Positions 1 to 7,051 of a stretch of 14,100 bases of DNA are shown here, one piece after another. A program made the position numbers and the translations under genes. The stretch is from a bacterium (GTDB lineage Bacteria > UBP18 > UBA7526): contig JAUWXM010000024.1 of NCBI GenBank assembly GCA_030616365.1, positions 1-14,100 of the forward strand, given 5' to 3'. A model generated the notes under the pieces. It ran no database searches, had not been told where the DNA came from, and saw only the letters and a list, made by a program, of their open reading frames with translations. Each line of letters begins with the position of its first letter. Position 1 is the stretch's first letter.

Positions 1-540
1 ATAGACCGCTCCTTTCAGTCGCAGAAATTGATTAATTCTAAAAAGTGTTCCTATGGGGTCCTCAAGATGCTCAATGACCATGTTCATAATGACCAAATCG
101 AAATATTCTTTAGGCAGTTCTATTTCTAATAAAGAGCCAGCAATAATATTCAGATTATAACGGTCTCGACCATATCGAGCTGCAGGCTCAAAATATTCTA
201 TTCCTTTCGCCTGCCAACCACAATCTCGGGCAGCATATAGAAAGCCTCCCGAAGCACAACCGATCTCCAATAAACGATTAGTCTTTCTATATCCTTCGAA
301 TTTCTTAAGGTATTTCTTATAGTAGTTCTGCTTGTCTGGAGAATACCCCTTTTTGGTGTAATAATCGGCACCAGTTTCCATGATAGCAGGGTTCAATTCT
401 TCAGCCGACTTCGGTCGGGGATTAAGATAGATTAGACCACAATGCTGACAGTACACCCAAGAGAAGCCATCAACCTCTACTAAAGGACGCGTCTCATCCC
501 GGTGACACAGGTTACATTTGACATAGATAGACTGGCTCAT
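1..540 (-). CDS. Class I SAM-dependent methyltransferase with N-terminal zinc ribbon (3' end cut by window edge)
   Basis: The reading frame is open from an ATG at 540 to base 1 (180 codons, no stop), so the C-terminus lies outside the window. Residues 9-34 hold two CxxC pairs (C9/C12 and C31/C34), a probable zinc ribbon. A Rossmann methyltransferase fold follows: motif I, LLEIGCASGGF, at about 90-100 binds SAM; an acidic residue follows at GIEYFEP (about 114-119); and FDLVIMNMVIEHLEDP at about 147-162 is the post-motif typical of the Methyltransf_23/11 group. Such zinc-ribbon methyltransferases are common in O-antigen, capsule and sugar-modification clusters, where they methylate sugars or lipid-linked glycans; the substrate cannot be told. 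It starts 6 bases after the deacetylase stop, with an AAAGGT-like ribosome site about 8 bases upstream that overlaps that stop. The family is secure; the glycan role is inferred from neighbours. Confidence 0.85.
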   Translation of the reverse strand, partial: MSQSIYVKCNLCHRDETRPLVEVDGFSWVYCQHCGLIYLNPRPKSAEELNPAIMETGADYYTKKGYSPDKQNYYKKYLKKFEGYRKTNRLLEIGCASGGFLYAARDCGWQAKGIEYFEPAARYGRDRYNLNIIAGSLLEIELPKEYFDLVIMNMVIEHLEDPIGTLFRINQFLRLKGAVY

Positions 541-546
541 TTATTC

Positions 547-1659
547 TTACCTTTTCGAAAACAATTCCCTCATCTTAGGGTAGATTGAGGCAGTAAAATT
601 ATGGGAATAAATAAAGAGCCTTCTCTTAAACCAGCTGAGATCTCCTCTCTTCACTTCAAACCTCTTGAGATACATAGGGTCGGTGCCAGAAGTATTTGCT
701 CCTGGCTGGGTAGTTACTGCTCCTTGATAGCTACACTCTCTGGCCCATTTCACTAGTTCATCATCATATGCTCCGCCTGGCCAGGCGATGAATCTACATT
801 TTCTATTTAGTCTCTTTTCTATGATATCCTTAGAGAGTAGTAGTTCTTTCTTAACTCTTTCCTTTCTTTTTTCTAAAGTTTCATAACTATCCTTTAATTT
901 ATTCCCTGCCCGATGATCGTCTACTATCCCGTCCAATTCTTTCTTCCAATCCTTCTTTTCAAAGAACCTCTCTCCCCCCTTTCGCGAAACATATTCTGCC
1001 AGTCTATCTCTTAAGCCCTGATCATTAAAATATCTTCGCCCTGCCAGAGATGGCTTATCCTCATATATGGGAATGCCTAATCTTGTATCTCCATCTGTAA
1101 GCCAGCCTATTCTCCACCTCTTTCCCTGATTGTAGTCAACAATCTTATCATCAACATAACAGTAACTATGAAGATGACTATGGGACTGAATATCTATGAG
1201 ACCGCTCCCAAACATCTCCTTCGCTTCTTGCCAGGTAATATGATCATCTGAACCTTCAAGATTTCTGATACATCTTAGATTACTCTGATAGTGATCGGAG
1301 ATTCTGGGAAGCCCTTCTTTCTTAACTTTCCCCTTCCAGAGATCCTCTAAGTTAGGGCGATAAAAATTGGGTTTATCTTTAATGCGAGAGGTAATGACAA
1401 AGATGGTCGCCTTTAGATTATACTTCTTCAATATGGGGTAGGCATAGACCCAGTTATCAAGATAGCCGTCATCAAAGGTAATGGCTACCCTTCTCTTTTC
1501 TTTTCCCTCTTTCAAAGAAACGATTAACTCATCCAGAAAAAGGGTCTGGTAATTTTTTCTTGCCAGATATTCCATTTGGTTATCAAAATCATCTGGGGGA
1601 ATGGTAAACCTGTCTTTTAATTCGTTCACGTGATGATACATCAAAATCGGGATACTCAC
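547..1659 (-). CDS. Polysaccharide deacetylase (CE4/NodB fold)
   Basis: The 370-residue protein opens with IPILMYHHV and carries the CE4 motif 1, TFDDGY, at 61-66 (catalytic and metal-binding aspartates D63/D64). Zinc-ligand motif 2 is SHSHLH at 159-164 (H160, H164), and a late WPGG motif lies at about 293-296. These enzymes remove N- or O-acetyl groups from polysaccharides such as poly-GlcNAc or peptidoglycan. No signal peptide is visible, so it may act on a cytoplasmic or lipid-linked glycan. About 100 charged residues (roughly 170-275) separate motif 2 from the WPGG motif, longer than in a minimal NodB domain. The start is a GTG whose last bases form the TGA of the upstream GT2 gene (GTGA overlap), with GAGGGA just upstream; an ATG at codon 7 (1641) is the alternative. 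The last codon lies 6 bases before the methyltransferase. Substrate unknown. Confidence 0.88.
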   Translation of the reverse strand: MSIPILMYHHVNELKDRFTIPPDDFDNQMEYLARKNYQTLFLDELIVSLKEGKEKRRVAITFDDGYLDNWVYAYPILKKYNLKATIFVITSRIKDKPNFYRPNLEDLWKGKVKKEGLPRISDHYQSNLRCIRNLEGSDDHITWQEAKEMFGSGLIDIQSHSHLHSYCYVDDKIVDYNQGKRWRIGWLTDGDTRLGIPIYEDKPSLAGRRYFNDQGLRDRLAEYVSRKGGERFFEKKDWKKELDGIVDDHRAGNKLKDSYETLEKRKERVKKELLLSKDIIEKRLNRKCRFIAWPGGAYDDELVKWARECSYQGAVTTQPGANTSGTDPMYLKRFEVKRGDLSWFKRRLFIYSHNFTASIYPKMRELFSKR

Positions 1660-2357
1660 TTCCCTCTAACTCTCAACTTTAGGACCTTGAAGAGATAGGT
1701 TACCAAGATCCTCCAGCCAATCTTAGAAGCGCCGGATTTCCGATCCCGAAAGAGAATGGGAATCTCCTTAATTCTGAAATTCTTCTTATAACATCTGAAG
1801 AGCATCTCAGAAAGGAGGAAAGGATCCCGCGCCTTGAGACTCTCAATATCTATAGCCCTTAGGACTTGTCCCCGATAACAACGGTAGCCAGAGGTAGGGT
1901 CTGTAACTTTGAATCCTAACAGGACCCTAACATAAATGGCGGCCAGTCTGGTAATCAGGCGTCTTAAAAATCCCCTTCCTACCTCTCCCCCTCCAGGAAG
2001 AAGACGAGAGCCAATGACCACATCACAATCCTTTATCTTTTTCAAGAACTCTGGGATATATTTTGGATCGTGGGAAAGATCGCCATCCATCTCAACAACA
2101 TAATCTGCTTTATTCTCTAAGGCATGTTTAAATCCTGCGATTCCTGCCAGGCCCCGCCCTCTCTCAAGGGTCCTTCTTAAGAGATGCAGTTTGGAATTCT
2201 TCTTAGCATAATCTTCCACAATCTTCCAGGTGCCATCCGGAGAGTTATCATCTACCACCAGGATCTCGATATTTTCCTTAAGATTCATGATCTCATCAAG
2301 TAAAGGAATAATGTTTTCTCTTTCATTATAGGTAGGAATAATGACCATAACTTTCAT
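1656..2357 (-). CDS. GT2 glycosyltransferase, DPM1-like polyprenyl-phosphate sugar synthase
   Basis: This 233-residue GT-A enzyme has the dolichyl-phosphate mannose synthase layout. The nucleotide-sugar start is IIPTYNERENI at 6-16, followed by VVDDNSPDGT at 34-43, the metal-binding MDGDLSHDP at 90-98, GSRLLPGGG at 116-124, TDPTSGYRCY at 152-161 and the late FRDRKSGASK at 203-212. These features match bacterial and archaeal DPM1 homologues that move mannose or glucose from a nucleotide sugar to a polyprenyl phosphate. No C-terminal membrane segments are present, as in the soluble short DPM1 class, so it would act at the cytoplasmic membrane face. The ATG at 2357 is preceded by GGAGAG at good spacing. 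The membrane GT39 gene nearby could use its lipid-linked product. Sugar identity is unknown. Confidence 0.9.
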   Translation of the reverse strand: MKVMVIIPTYNERENIIPLLDEIMNLKENIEILVVDDNSPDGTWKIVEDYAKKNSKLHLLRRTLERGRGLAGIAGFKHALENKADYVVEMDGDLSHDPKYIPEFLKKIKDCDVVIGSRLLPGGGEVGRGFLRRLITRLAAIYVRVLLGFKVTDPTSGYRCYRGQVLRAIDIESLKARDPFLLSEMLFRCYKKNFRIKEIPILFRDRKSGASKIGWRILVTYLFKVLKLRVRGK

Positions 2358-2373
2358 ACAATTTCTCTCCGTT

Positions 2374-2445
2374 CCCTACTCTCTTACTCTTCTGCTTTCT
2401 CACTTTCTCACCTGCTCACTTTCTCACTTGCCTACTCTCCTACTA
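2374..2445 (-). repeat. Octamer tandem array (nine in-phase 8-base units) in the GT9-GT2 spacer
   Basis: Nine consecutive 8-base units sit in perfect phase with no insertions or deletions. On the plus strand they include TCTCACTT (2398-2405 and 2422-2429), GCTCACTT (2414-2421), TCTCACCT (2406-2413), TCTTACTC (2382-2389) and TCCTACTA (2438-2445). Unit position 6 is C in all nine; positions 2 and 7 are C and T in eight of nine; position 5 is A in eight of nine. In the mRNA it reads as purine-rich AAGTGAGA-like units. The array fills the spacer and continues through the GT9 stop codon (2424-2426) into the last seven codons of GT9. It ends just before the GT2 ribosome site. No inverted symmetry is visible. 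Confidence 0.8.
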
Positions 2446-3566
2446 TCCTCTAGTAGTTCCTTTACTGCTCGAAATACAGTATCGGGACTGATGCTTTCCA
2501 TACAGTTGGGATGTTTGTCGCAGGTTTCTTTATAGCAACAGAGGCACTCCATATCAGGAATTATCTTTTCCCCTCTTCCATAGAGTTCAATCTCAAAAGA
2601 GGAAGTAGGGCCAAATAGGGCGACTACTTTTTTCTTCAAAGCAACTGCAGCGTGCATCGCTAAGGTATCACCAGTTACCACTAAGTCACAGAGGTTTAGA
2701 AGGGCGAGAAATTCTCTTAAGGTATTCTCATGACCGGTATCAATAAGAGGAACTTTTGACCGTTCCATAATCTCCTTGTTTCTCTCTATTTCTCCTCTTT
2801 CGCCGAATAATAGTATCCTAGTATTCTTTATCTCTTTATCTACTCTTTCAATGAGTTTCAGATACCCTTCTATAGTCCACTTCTTGAGTTCCCATCTTCC
2901 TCCGGCACCAGTAGCTAATCCAATAATTTTCCTTCCCCTCAAACCATGTTTCTTGGTAAACTGGTTAGCAAAATCCTTCTTTCCTTTCCCCAGATTGATA
3001 ACCGGTTTCTCTTTCTTAAATCTAAGACCTATGATCTCAAAAATAATCTCCTGATAGGTCTTTTTATTCTTTCTCTTTAGATCATCGAAGACTCCCATCT
3101 GATACCATTCCCTGGCCCCACGGTTAAAGGGAAAGACACTTCCTATTTCACTTAGGCCAAATCCTATTTTTTTCTTTGCCCAAGCAAAGGAAGCCAGGGA
3201 AGCACTCCGGGGTAAAGAGTCGAGATTAATGACCAGATCGAAATGTTCTACTTTCAAACGAGTAAGTGCCTCTGTGCCATAGGAAAGGATACGATCGAGA
3301 TAAGGATTATTCTCGAGTAACTCTTTTGACTCCTCATCCACAACCCAGGTAATTTGGCTTCCCTTATACCTCTTCTTCAAAGCCTCCAAGATAGAGGTAG
3401 TCCTCAAGACATCTCCCATAGCCCCTAACTTGATAATGAGAATTGTTCTCTTAATGGGATCATAATATTTGCAGTCAGAACACTTGACTTCTTCTTCTTT
3501 GTGATATTTGCAGGGACGATCCCCTAAGAAGTGGCGACAATCTGATCTTACAATATATTCATCCAC
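2424..3566 (-). CDS. GT9 family glycosyltransferase (ADP-heptose:LPS heptosyltransferase-like) with two cysteine clusters
   Basis: The 380-residue protein has the GT9 signatures: LIIKLGAMGDVLRTTSIL at about 43-60, with the G-D pair at 51-52, and the donor-binding TGDTLAMHAAVALKKKVV at about 298-315 followed by LFGPT at 317-321. The family transfers heptose from ADP-heptose to LPS core or related acceptors; the substrate here is unproven. Unlike waaC/waaF, it has an N-terminal extension with C10, C19, H22, C29 and C32, and a C-terminal cluster C341, C343, C344, C349 and C355, which suggests bound metal. The start is GTG at 3566 with a strong AAGGAGGA site 7 bases upstream (3574-3581), inside the end of the GT39 gene, which it overlaps by 8 bases. 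Its last seven codons fall within the octamer array, so the C-terminal tail is partly repeat-encoded. Confidence 0.87.
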   Translation of the reverse strand: MDEYIVRSDCRHFLGDRPCKYHKEEEVKCSDCKYYDPIKRTILIIKLGAMGDVLRTTSILEALKKRYKGSQITWVVDEESKELLENNPYLDRILSYGTEALTRLKVEHFDLVINLDSLPRSASLASFAWAKKKIGFGLSEIGSVFPFNRGAREWYQMGVFDDLKRKNKKTYQEIIFEIIGLRFKKEKPVINLGKGKKDFANQFTKKHGLRGRKIIGLATGAGGRWELKKWTIEGYLKLIERVDKEIKNTRILLFGERGEIERNKEIMERSKVPLIDTGHENTLREFLALLNLCDLVVTGDTLAMHAAVALKKKVVALFGPTSSFEIELYGRGEKIIPDMECLCCYKETCDKHPNCMESISPDTVFRAVKELLEDSRRVGK

Positions 3567-5010
3567 CGAATAATCCTCCTTGATAATTATAGCAACGATA
3601 GATAGAGAAGGCCTTTATCAATTGCTCATTGCGATAGATCTCGCAGGGTTCTTCTTCTTCTTTAAAAGATTTAAAATGAGAAAGGATACCTGAGGCCTTA
3701 TCATAATTCTCTGGAGTAACAAAGATAGCATTCCTTCCCATTAAAAAGTCAGCCCTCCCCCAATAATCATATCTATTCTCTCCGTCCAGATCATAAGTCT
3801 GATATTTCTTATCAGTATAAAAAGCGAGGGCACTTGCTAATTGATGTCTGGGAGCAAAGATGAATGTCTCCTTTCCCATTTCATCTTTTATCTCACTCAC
3901 CCTTTTTCCCAATCGGTCCCAGCCATATAACCTGTTTGTGGGATCTATCTTGGGGGGAAGATGGAGGATGGCGGGATAATGTGCCAGAGCAGTCAGGAGG
4001 AAACTGGAGAGGAAGATAAGGAGTATGAGAAATACTTTTTTCCCTTTTCTTTTTATCTTAAATATTAATCCCGTAAAAGCAATTAGAGCCGCAAAATAAC
4101 CTACGGCCGGCCAGTTGGCCTCCACTTTGGAACGCAGGCTGGTAAGAAGGAAGAAAAAAAGGATGGGCAGAGAGAAGCAAGAGAGAAGTAAAAGGTTATC
4201 TCTCTTTTTCCTTATTCCTAAACTAAAGCTTTTTACCATACCCCAGAGAAGGCCAAAGAAGAGAAAGGGGGAGATGATTCCTGCCTGAGCGCCAAGATAA
4301 TCCCCCAGATTACGGAAGAGAGTTCCTCTTTTAGAAAAGCCATGGCTCAATTGTTTAGTAAAGGAGACCCAGTTATGCTGATAATTCCAAATAATTACTG
4401 GGGTAAATATTAAAAGAGCAATGACTAAAGCAAGATAGGGCTCCTTATACCTGAACCATCTCCTGTTTTTACTAGACAATAGCAAAAAAAGTAAAGCACA
4501 GGGCAGGAAGAGAATCATGTTGTATTTACTTAAAAAGCCTAAACCTAAAGTAATACCTAAAAGATACCACAGATATCTATTTCCCTTTTTTATTACCCAA
4601 TAGAAAAGATAGAAGGTAATTACCCAAAAAAAGACTAGGGGGGCATCCGGCGTAATGATTATTCCCCCGATAGAGAAACCGGGCATAATATTTAAAAGAA
4701 GGGCGGAGAAGAAACCTATTCTTTCGCTTTTGAAGATATCTGTAGCAAGAAGATAGATAAAGATGCTTATTCCCAGAGTAATTAAAGCTGAAGTAAGTCG
4801 TACAGTAAATTCACTACTTCCCAAGCGTGTAAAGAGAAAGATGAGATAGGCAACTAGAGGAGGATGATCATAATAGGATAAGGCAAGATTTCTTGACCAA
4901 TCCCAGTAATAGGCTTCATCTGGACAAAGGTTTACTCTTCCAATATAGAAAAGACGAAATATAGTAAGCGATATGAGTAGAATGAAAAAGAGGATACGAT
5001 ACTTCTTCAA
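3559..5010 (-). CDS. GT39/ArnT-like integral membrane glycosyltransferase (PMT_2 domain)
   Basis: A 483-residue polytopic membrane protein with many hydrophobic segments in the first 340 residues and a soluble C-terminal domain of about 130 residues. The first loop holds the acidic CPDEAYYWDWS (D31/E32), followed by YYDHPPLVAYL at about 46-56 and TPDAPLVFFW at about 120-129. That arrangement is typical of PMT_2/ArnT-like enzymes, which take a sugar from a polyprenyl-phosphate carrier and attach it to a lipid or protein on the outer face of the membrane. The likely start is TTG at 5010, whose bases form the TGA of the GT4 gene (TTGA overlap), with a modest AGAGAG site. Donor supply by the DPM1-like GT2 two genes downstream is a reasonable inference. 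The acceptor is unknown. Confidence 0.87.
   Translation of the reverse strand: MKKYRILFFILLISLTIFRLFYIGRVNLCPDEAYYWDWSRNLALSYYDHPPLVAYLIFLFTRLGSSEFTVRLTSALITLGISIFIYLLATDIFKSERIGFFSALLLNIMPGFSIGGIIITPDAPLVFFWVITFYLFYWVIKKGNRYLWYLLGITLGLGFLSKYNMILFLPCALLFLLLSSKNRRWFRYKEPYLALVIALLIFTPVIIWNYQHNWVSFTKQLSHGFSKRGTLFRNLGDYLGAQAGIISPFLFFGLLWGMVKSFSLGIRKKRDNLLLLSCFSLPILFFFLLTSLRSKVEANWPAVGYFAALIAFTGLIFKIKRKGKKVFLILLIFLSSFLLTALAHYPAILHLPPKIDPTNRLYGWDRLGKRVSEIKDEMGKETFIFAPRHQLASALAFYTDKKYQTYDLDGENRYDYWGRADFLMGRNAIFVTPENYDKASGILSHFKSFKEEEEPCEIYRNEQLIKAFSIYRCYNYQGGLFGG
3574..3581 (-). promoter_or_regulatory. Strong ribosome binding site for the GT9 gene
   Basis: The minus strand reads AAGGAGGA, a near-perfect anti-16S complement, 7 bases before the GTG at 3566. 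It supports that GTG as the start although the gene overlaps the preceding one by 8 bases. Confidence 0.75.
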
Positions 5011-6113
5011 ATCTCTCTTTTCCTCTTTTTTAATAATTCTCGGTAGAGGTTTTCTATCTTGTCTATCATAGTCTCTTGGCTAAATTTCTCTTCTATTAGT
5101 CTTCGCCCGTTCTTGCCCAATCTCTTGGCCTTCTCCCTATCCTCTAATAGTTCAAGTATTGCCTTGGCTAAAGCCTTACTATCAGCAGGAGGAATTAATA
5201 ACCCAGTCTTATTATGTTTGATAAGCTCTGGGATTCCTCCTACATTAGTTGCCACCACCGGTCTCTCTATGGCTAAGGCCTGAGCGATTGCCTGACCGAA
5301 TGCTTCCCGTAAAGAACAGAGAACAAAGACATCCAAGCGGGCTAATATATCTGGAATGTCTTCTCTTAATCCAGGCATAAATACTCTATCGCTTAATCCT
5401 CGCCTTTTTACTTCTTGGGCTAAGGTATCTCCTTTCGGTTCGTAACCCACAATCAAAAATTTTACCTCTGGTCTTATCCTTAATATCTCCTGAGCTGCCT
5501 CTAAAAAGTAGGGGAAGCCTTTTTCTGTTCTTATGATGCTTACGCTCCCCACAAGGGGGGTATCTTGACCTATACCCAGCTCTTTTCGAATATTACCTTG
5601 TACTTTATCCGGACTAAATCTATCCAAGTCCACTCCCGTAGGAATGGAAACGACTTTCTCTGCTGGAAAGCGGTTTATCTCGATCATATCCCTTCTTATC
5701 GCTCCCCCAATAGTGATAATCGTATGGGATAATTTATAAACAATATTAAAAGGATGGTTTGATATAGGAATAGTGACATGGCGAGTTCTAAGAAGGATTG
5801 GTCGGTGAGCCAGACGGGCAGCCAAGGAAGCAATCCAGGAATCTTTTGAGGAATGAGTATTAACGATATCTACTCTTTCTCTCCTTATGAGAGTAAAGAG
5901 TGAGAAGAAGGCTTTGGGAATATCCCTATTCTTCATCCTTATTTCTCTTACCTCAACCCCCACCTCCTTAGCATGCTTTCCCAAGAGACTTCCCGGCTGA
6001 ACGGCGAGGATTACCCGATGGCCTCTCTTCTTAAACTCTACGGCTTCAGCAAAGGTTCTTCTCTCTTGACCTCCCCATCTCTTGGCAGATTCGGTATGTA
6101 AAATGGTGAGCAT
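5007..6113 (-). CDS. GT4 family glycosyltransferase (GT-B fold)
   Basis: Starting at the ATG at 6113 the protein has 368 residues. The N-terminal half has the acceptor-side start LTILHTESAKRWGGQER and NTHSSKDSW (about 85-93). The C-terminal half has VGSVSIIRTEKGFPYFLEA, FLIVGYEP and the donor-site loop CSLREAFGQAIAQALA (266-281) followed by RPVVATNVGGIPELI. This is the classic GT4 layout of retaining enzymes in LPS and capsule synthesis. The usual E-x7-E motif reads E270-x7-Q278, so the second glutamate is a glutamine. A longer frame begins at 6140 inside the epimerase gene. I prefer 6113 because GGAG lies 5 bases before that ATG and the protein then begins right at the conserved N-terminal strand. 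The 3' end overlaps GT39 by four bases. Sugar and acceptor unknown. Confidence 0.88.
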   Translation of the reverse strand: MLTILHTESAKRWGGQERRTFAEAVEFKKRGHRVILAVQPGSLLGKHAKEVGVEVREIRMKNRDIPKAFFSLFTLIRRERVDIVNTHSSKDSWIASLAARLAHRPILLRTRHVTIPISNHPFNIVYKLSHTIITIGGAIRRDMIEINRFPAEKVVSIPTGVDLDRFSPDKVQGNIRKELGIGQDTPLVGSVSIIRTEKGFPYFLEAAQEILRIRPEVKFLIVGYEPKGDTLAQEVKRRGLSDRVFMPGLREDIPDILARLDVFVLCSLREAFGQAIAQALAIERPVVATNVGGIPELIKHNKTGLLIPPADSKALAKAILELLEDREKAKRLGKNGRRLIEEKFSQETMIDKIENLYRELLKKRKREI

Positions 6114-6115
6114 AC

Positions 6116-7051
6116 TTACTCCAATTGCTTGCGGAACCATTGCACTGTCTTCTCTAGTCCTTTTTCGAAACCAACCTCTTCCTTATAGCCAAGCGCTTCT
6201 TCTGCCCTGGAGATGTCCGCCTGGGAATGTCTGACATCCCCCGGCCGGGGATGAGTATATAGGGGTTGGGTATCCATATTCATCAACTTATCTAAATTCT
6301 TCACTAGTTCATTCACTGTAATTTTCTTTCCGCAGGCGATGTTGAAGATCCCTCCTTTAACCTTTGAAGTAGTGGCCAATAGATTTGCACCTACCACATT
6401 GGAAACATAGGTGAAGTCCCGGGACTGCTCCCCATCCCCATAGATGGTGGGCCTTTTCCTTTTTAACATAGAAGAGATGAACTTGGGGATGACTGCTGCA
6501 TACTGAGAGGTAGGGTCCTGCCTGGGACCAAAGACATTGAAGTAGCGAAGGCTTACAGTCTCCAGCCCATATAAAGAGGTAAAGAGCTTAGAATATTCTT
6601 CGCCTGCTAACTTGCTCAAGGCATAGGGGGAGAGGGGAGAGGCTCTGGCATCCTCTTTCTTGGGTAGCTGAGGAGTGTCTCCATATACTGAGGAAGAAGA
6701 AGCATAGACCACCTTTTTCACCTCTGCTTCCTTCGCTGCCATCAAGATATTCAAAGTGCCTGAGACATTTACCTCATTGGTAGTTATGGGATCCTTAACA
6801 GATCGAAGAACAGAAGGCAGAGCGGCCTGATGTAAACAAAAGTCTATTTCTTTCATCGCTTCCTTAACAACTCTTAAATCCCTTATATCTCCCTCAATTA
6901 AATCAATCTCTTTCAAAAAAGGGGTAATATTCTCTCTTTTGCCAGTAGAAAAGTTGTCCAGGACCCTTACCTTCTCTTTTCTTTTAAGAAGTTCCTCTAC
7001 AATATGGGAGCCGATGAATCCCGCTCCACCAGTGACTAAATAGAAGACCAT
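6116..7051 (-). CDS. NAD-dependent sugar epimerase, WbpP/GalE-like UDP-hexose(NAc) 4-epimerase
   Basis: This 311-residue extended SDR protein shows the NAD-binding loop TGGAGFIGSH at 7-16, catalytic ASSSSVYGD at 117-125, and YALSK at 143-147 (Y143/K147). The substrate-side block RYFNVFGPRQDPTSQYAAVI at 169-188 closely resembles the WbpP/TviC group of UDP-GlcNAc/GalNAc(A) 4-epimerases, and IYGDGEQSRDFTYV at 203-216 is also typical. It would interconvert gluco and galacto UDP-sugars to supply the glycosyltransferases encoded next. Its ATG shares one base with the recA stop (TGATG junction), so translation is probably coupled to recA. Whether the substrate is N-acetylated cannot be decided from these motifs alone. 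Confidence 0.9.
   Translation of the reverse strand: MVFYLVTGGAGFIGSHIVEELLKRKEKVRVLDNFSTGKRENITPFLKEIDLIEGDIRDLRVVKEAMKEIDFCLHQAALPSVLRSVKDPITTNEVNVSGTLNILMAAKEAEVKKVVYASSSSVYGDTPQLPKKEDARASPLSPYALSKLAGEEYSKLFTSLYGLETVSLRYFNVFGPRQDPTSQYAAVIPKFISSMLKRKRPTIYGDGEQSRDFTYVSNVVGANLLATTSKVKGGIFNIACGKKITVNELVKNLDKLMNMDTQPLYTHPRPGDVRHSQADISRAEEALGYKEEVGFEKGLEKTVQWFRKQLE
6119..6122 (-). promoter_or_regulatory. Ribosome binding site deciding the GT4 start
   Basis: GGAG on the minus strand lies 5 bases before the ATG at 6113 and overlaps the last codons and stop of the epimerase gene. The same context, TTGGAGTAAGT followed by the start codon, precedes thpR at 11752. It favours 6113 over the in-frame ATG at 6140. 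Confidence 0.65.

Noticed and set aside
2341..2535. Plus-strand open frame of 64 codons, rich in Ser/Leu
   Set aside because: It covers the octamer array and the GT9 3' end on the opposite strand; its composition comes from the CT-rich repeat and it has no ribosome site or recognisable domain.
6114..6140. Longer N-terminus of the GT4 protein starting at 6140
   Set aside because: The extra nine residues overlap the epimerase C-terminus, precede the conserved first strand and lack a ribosome site, whereas the ATG at 6113 has GGAG at 5 bases.
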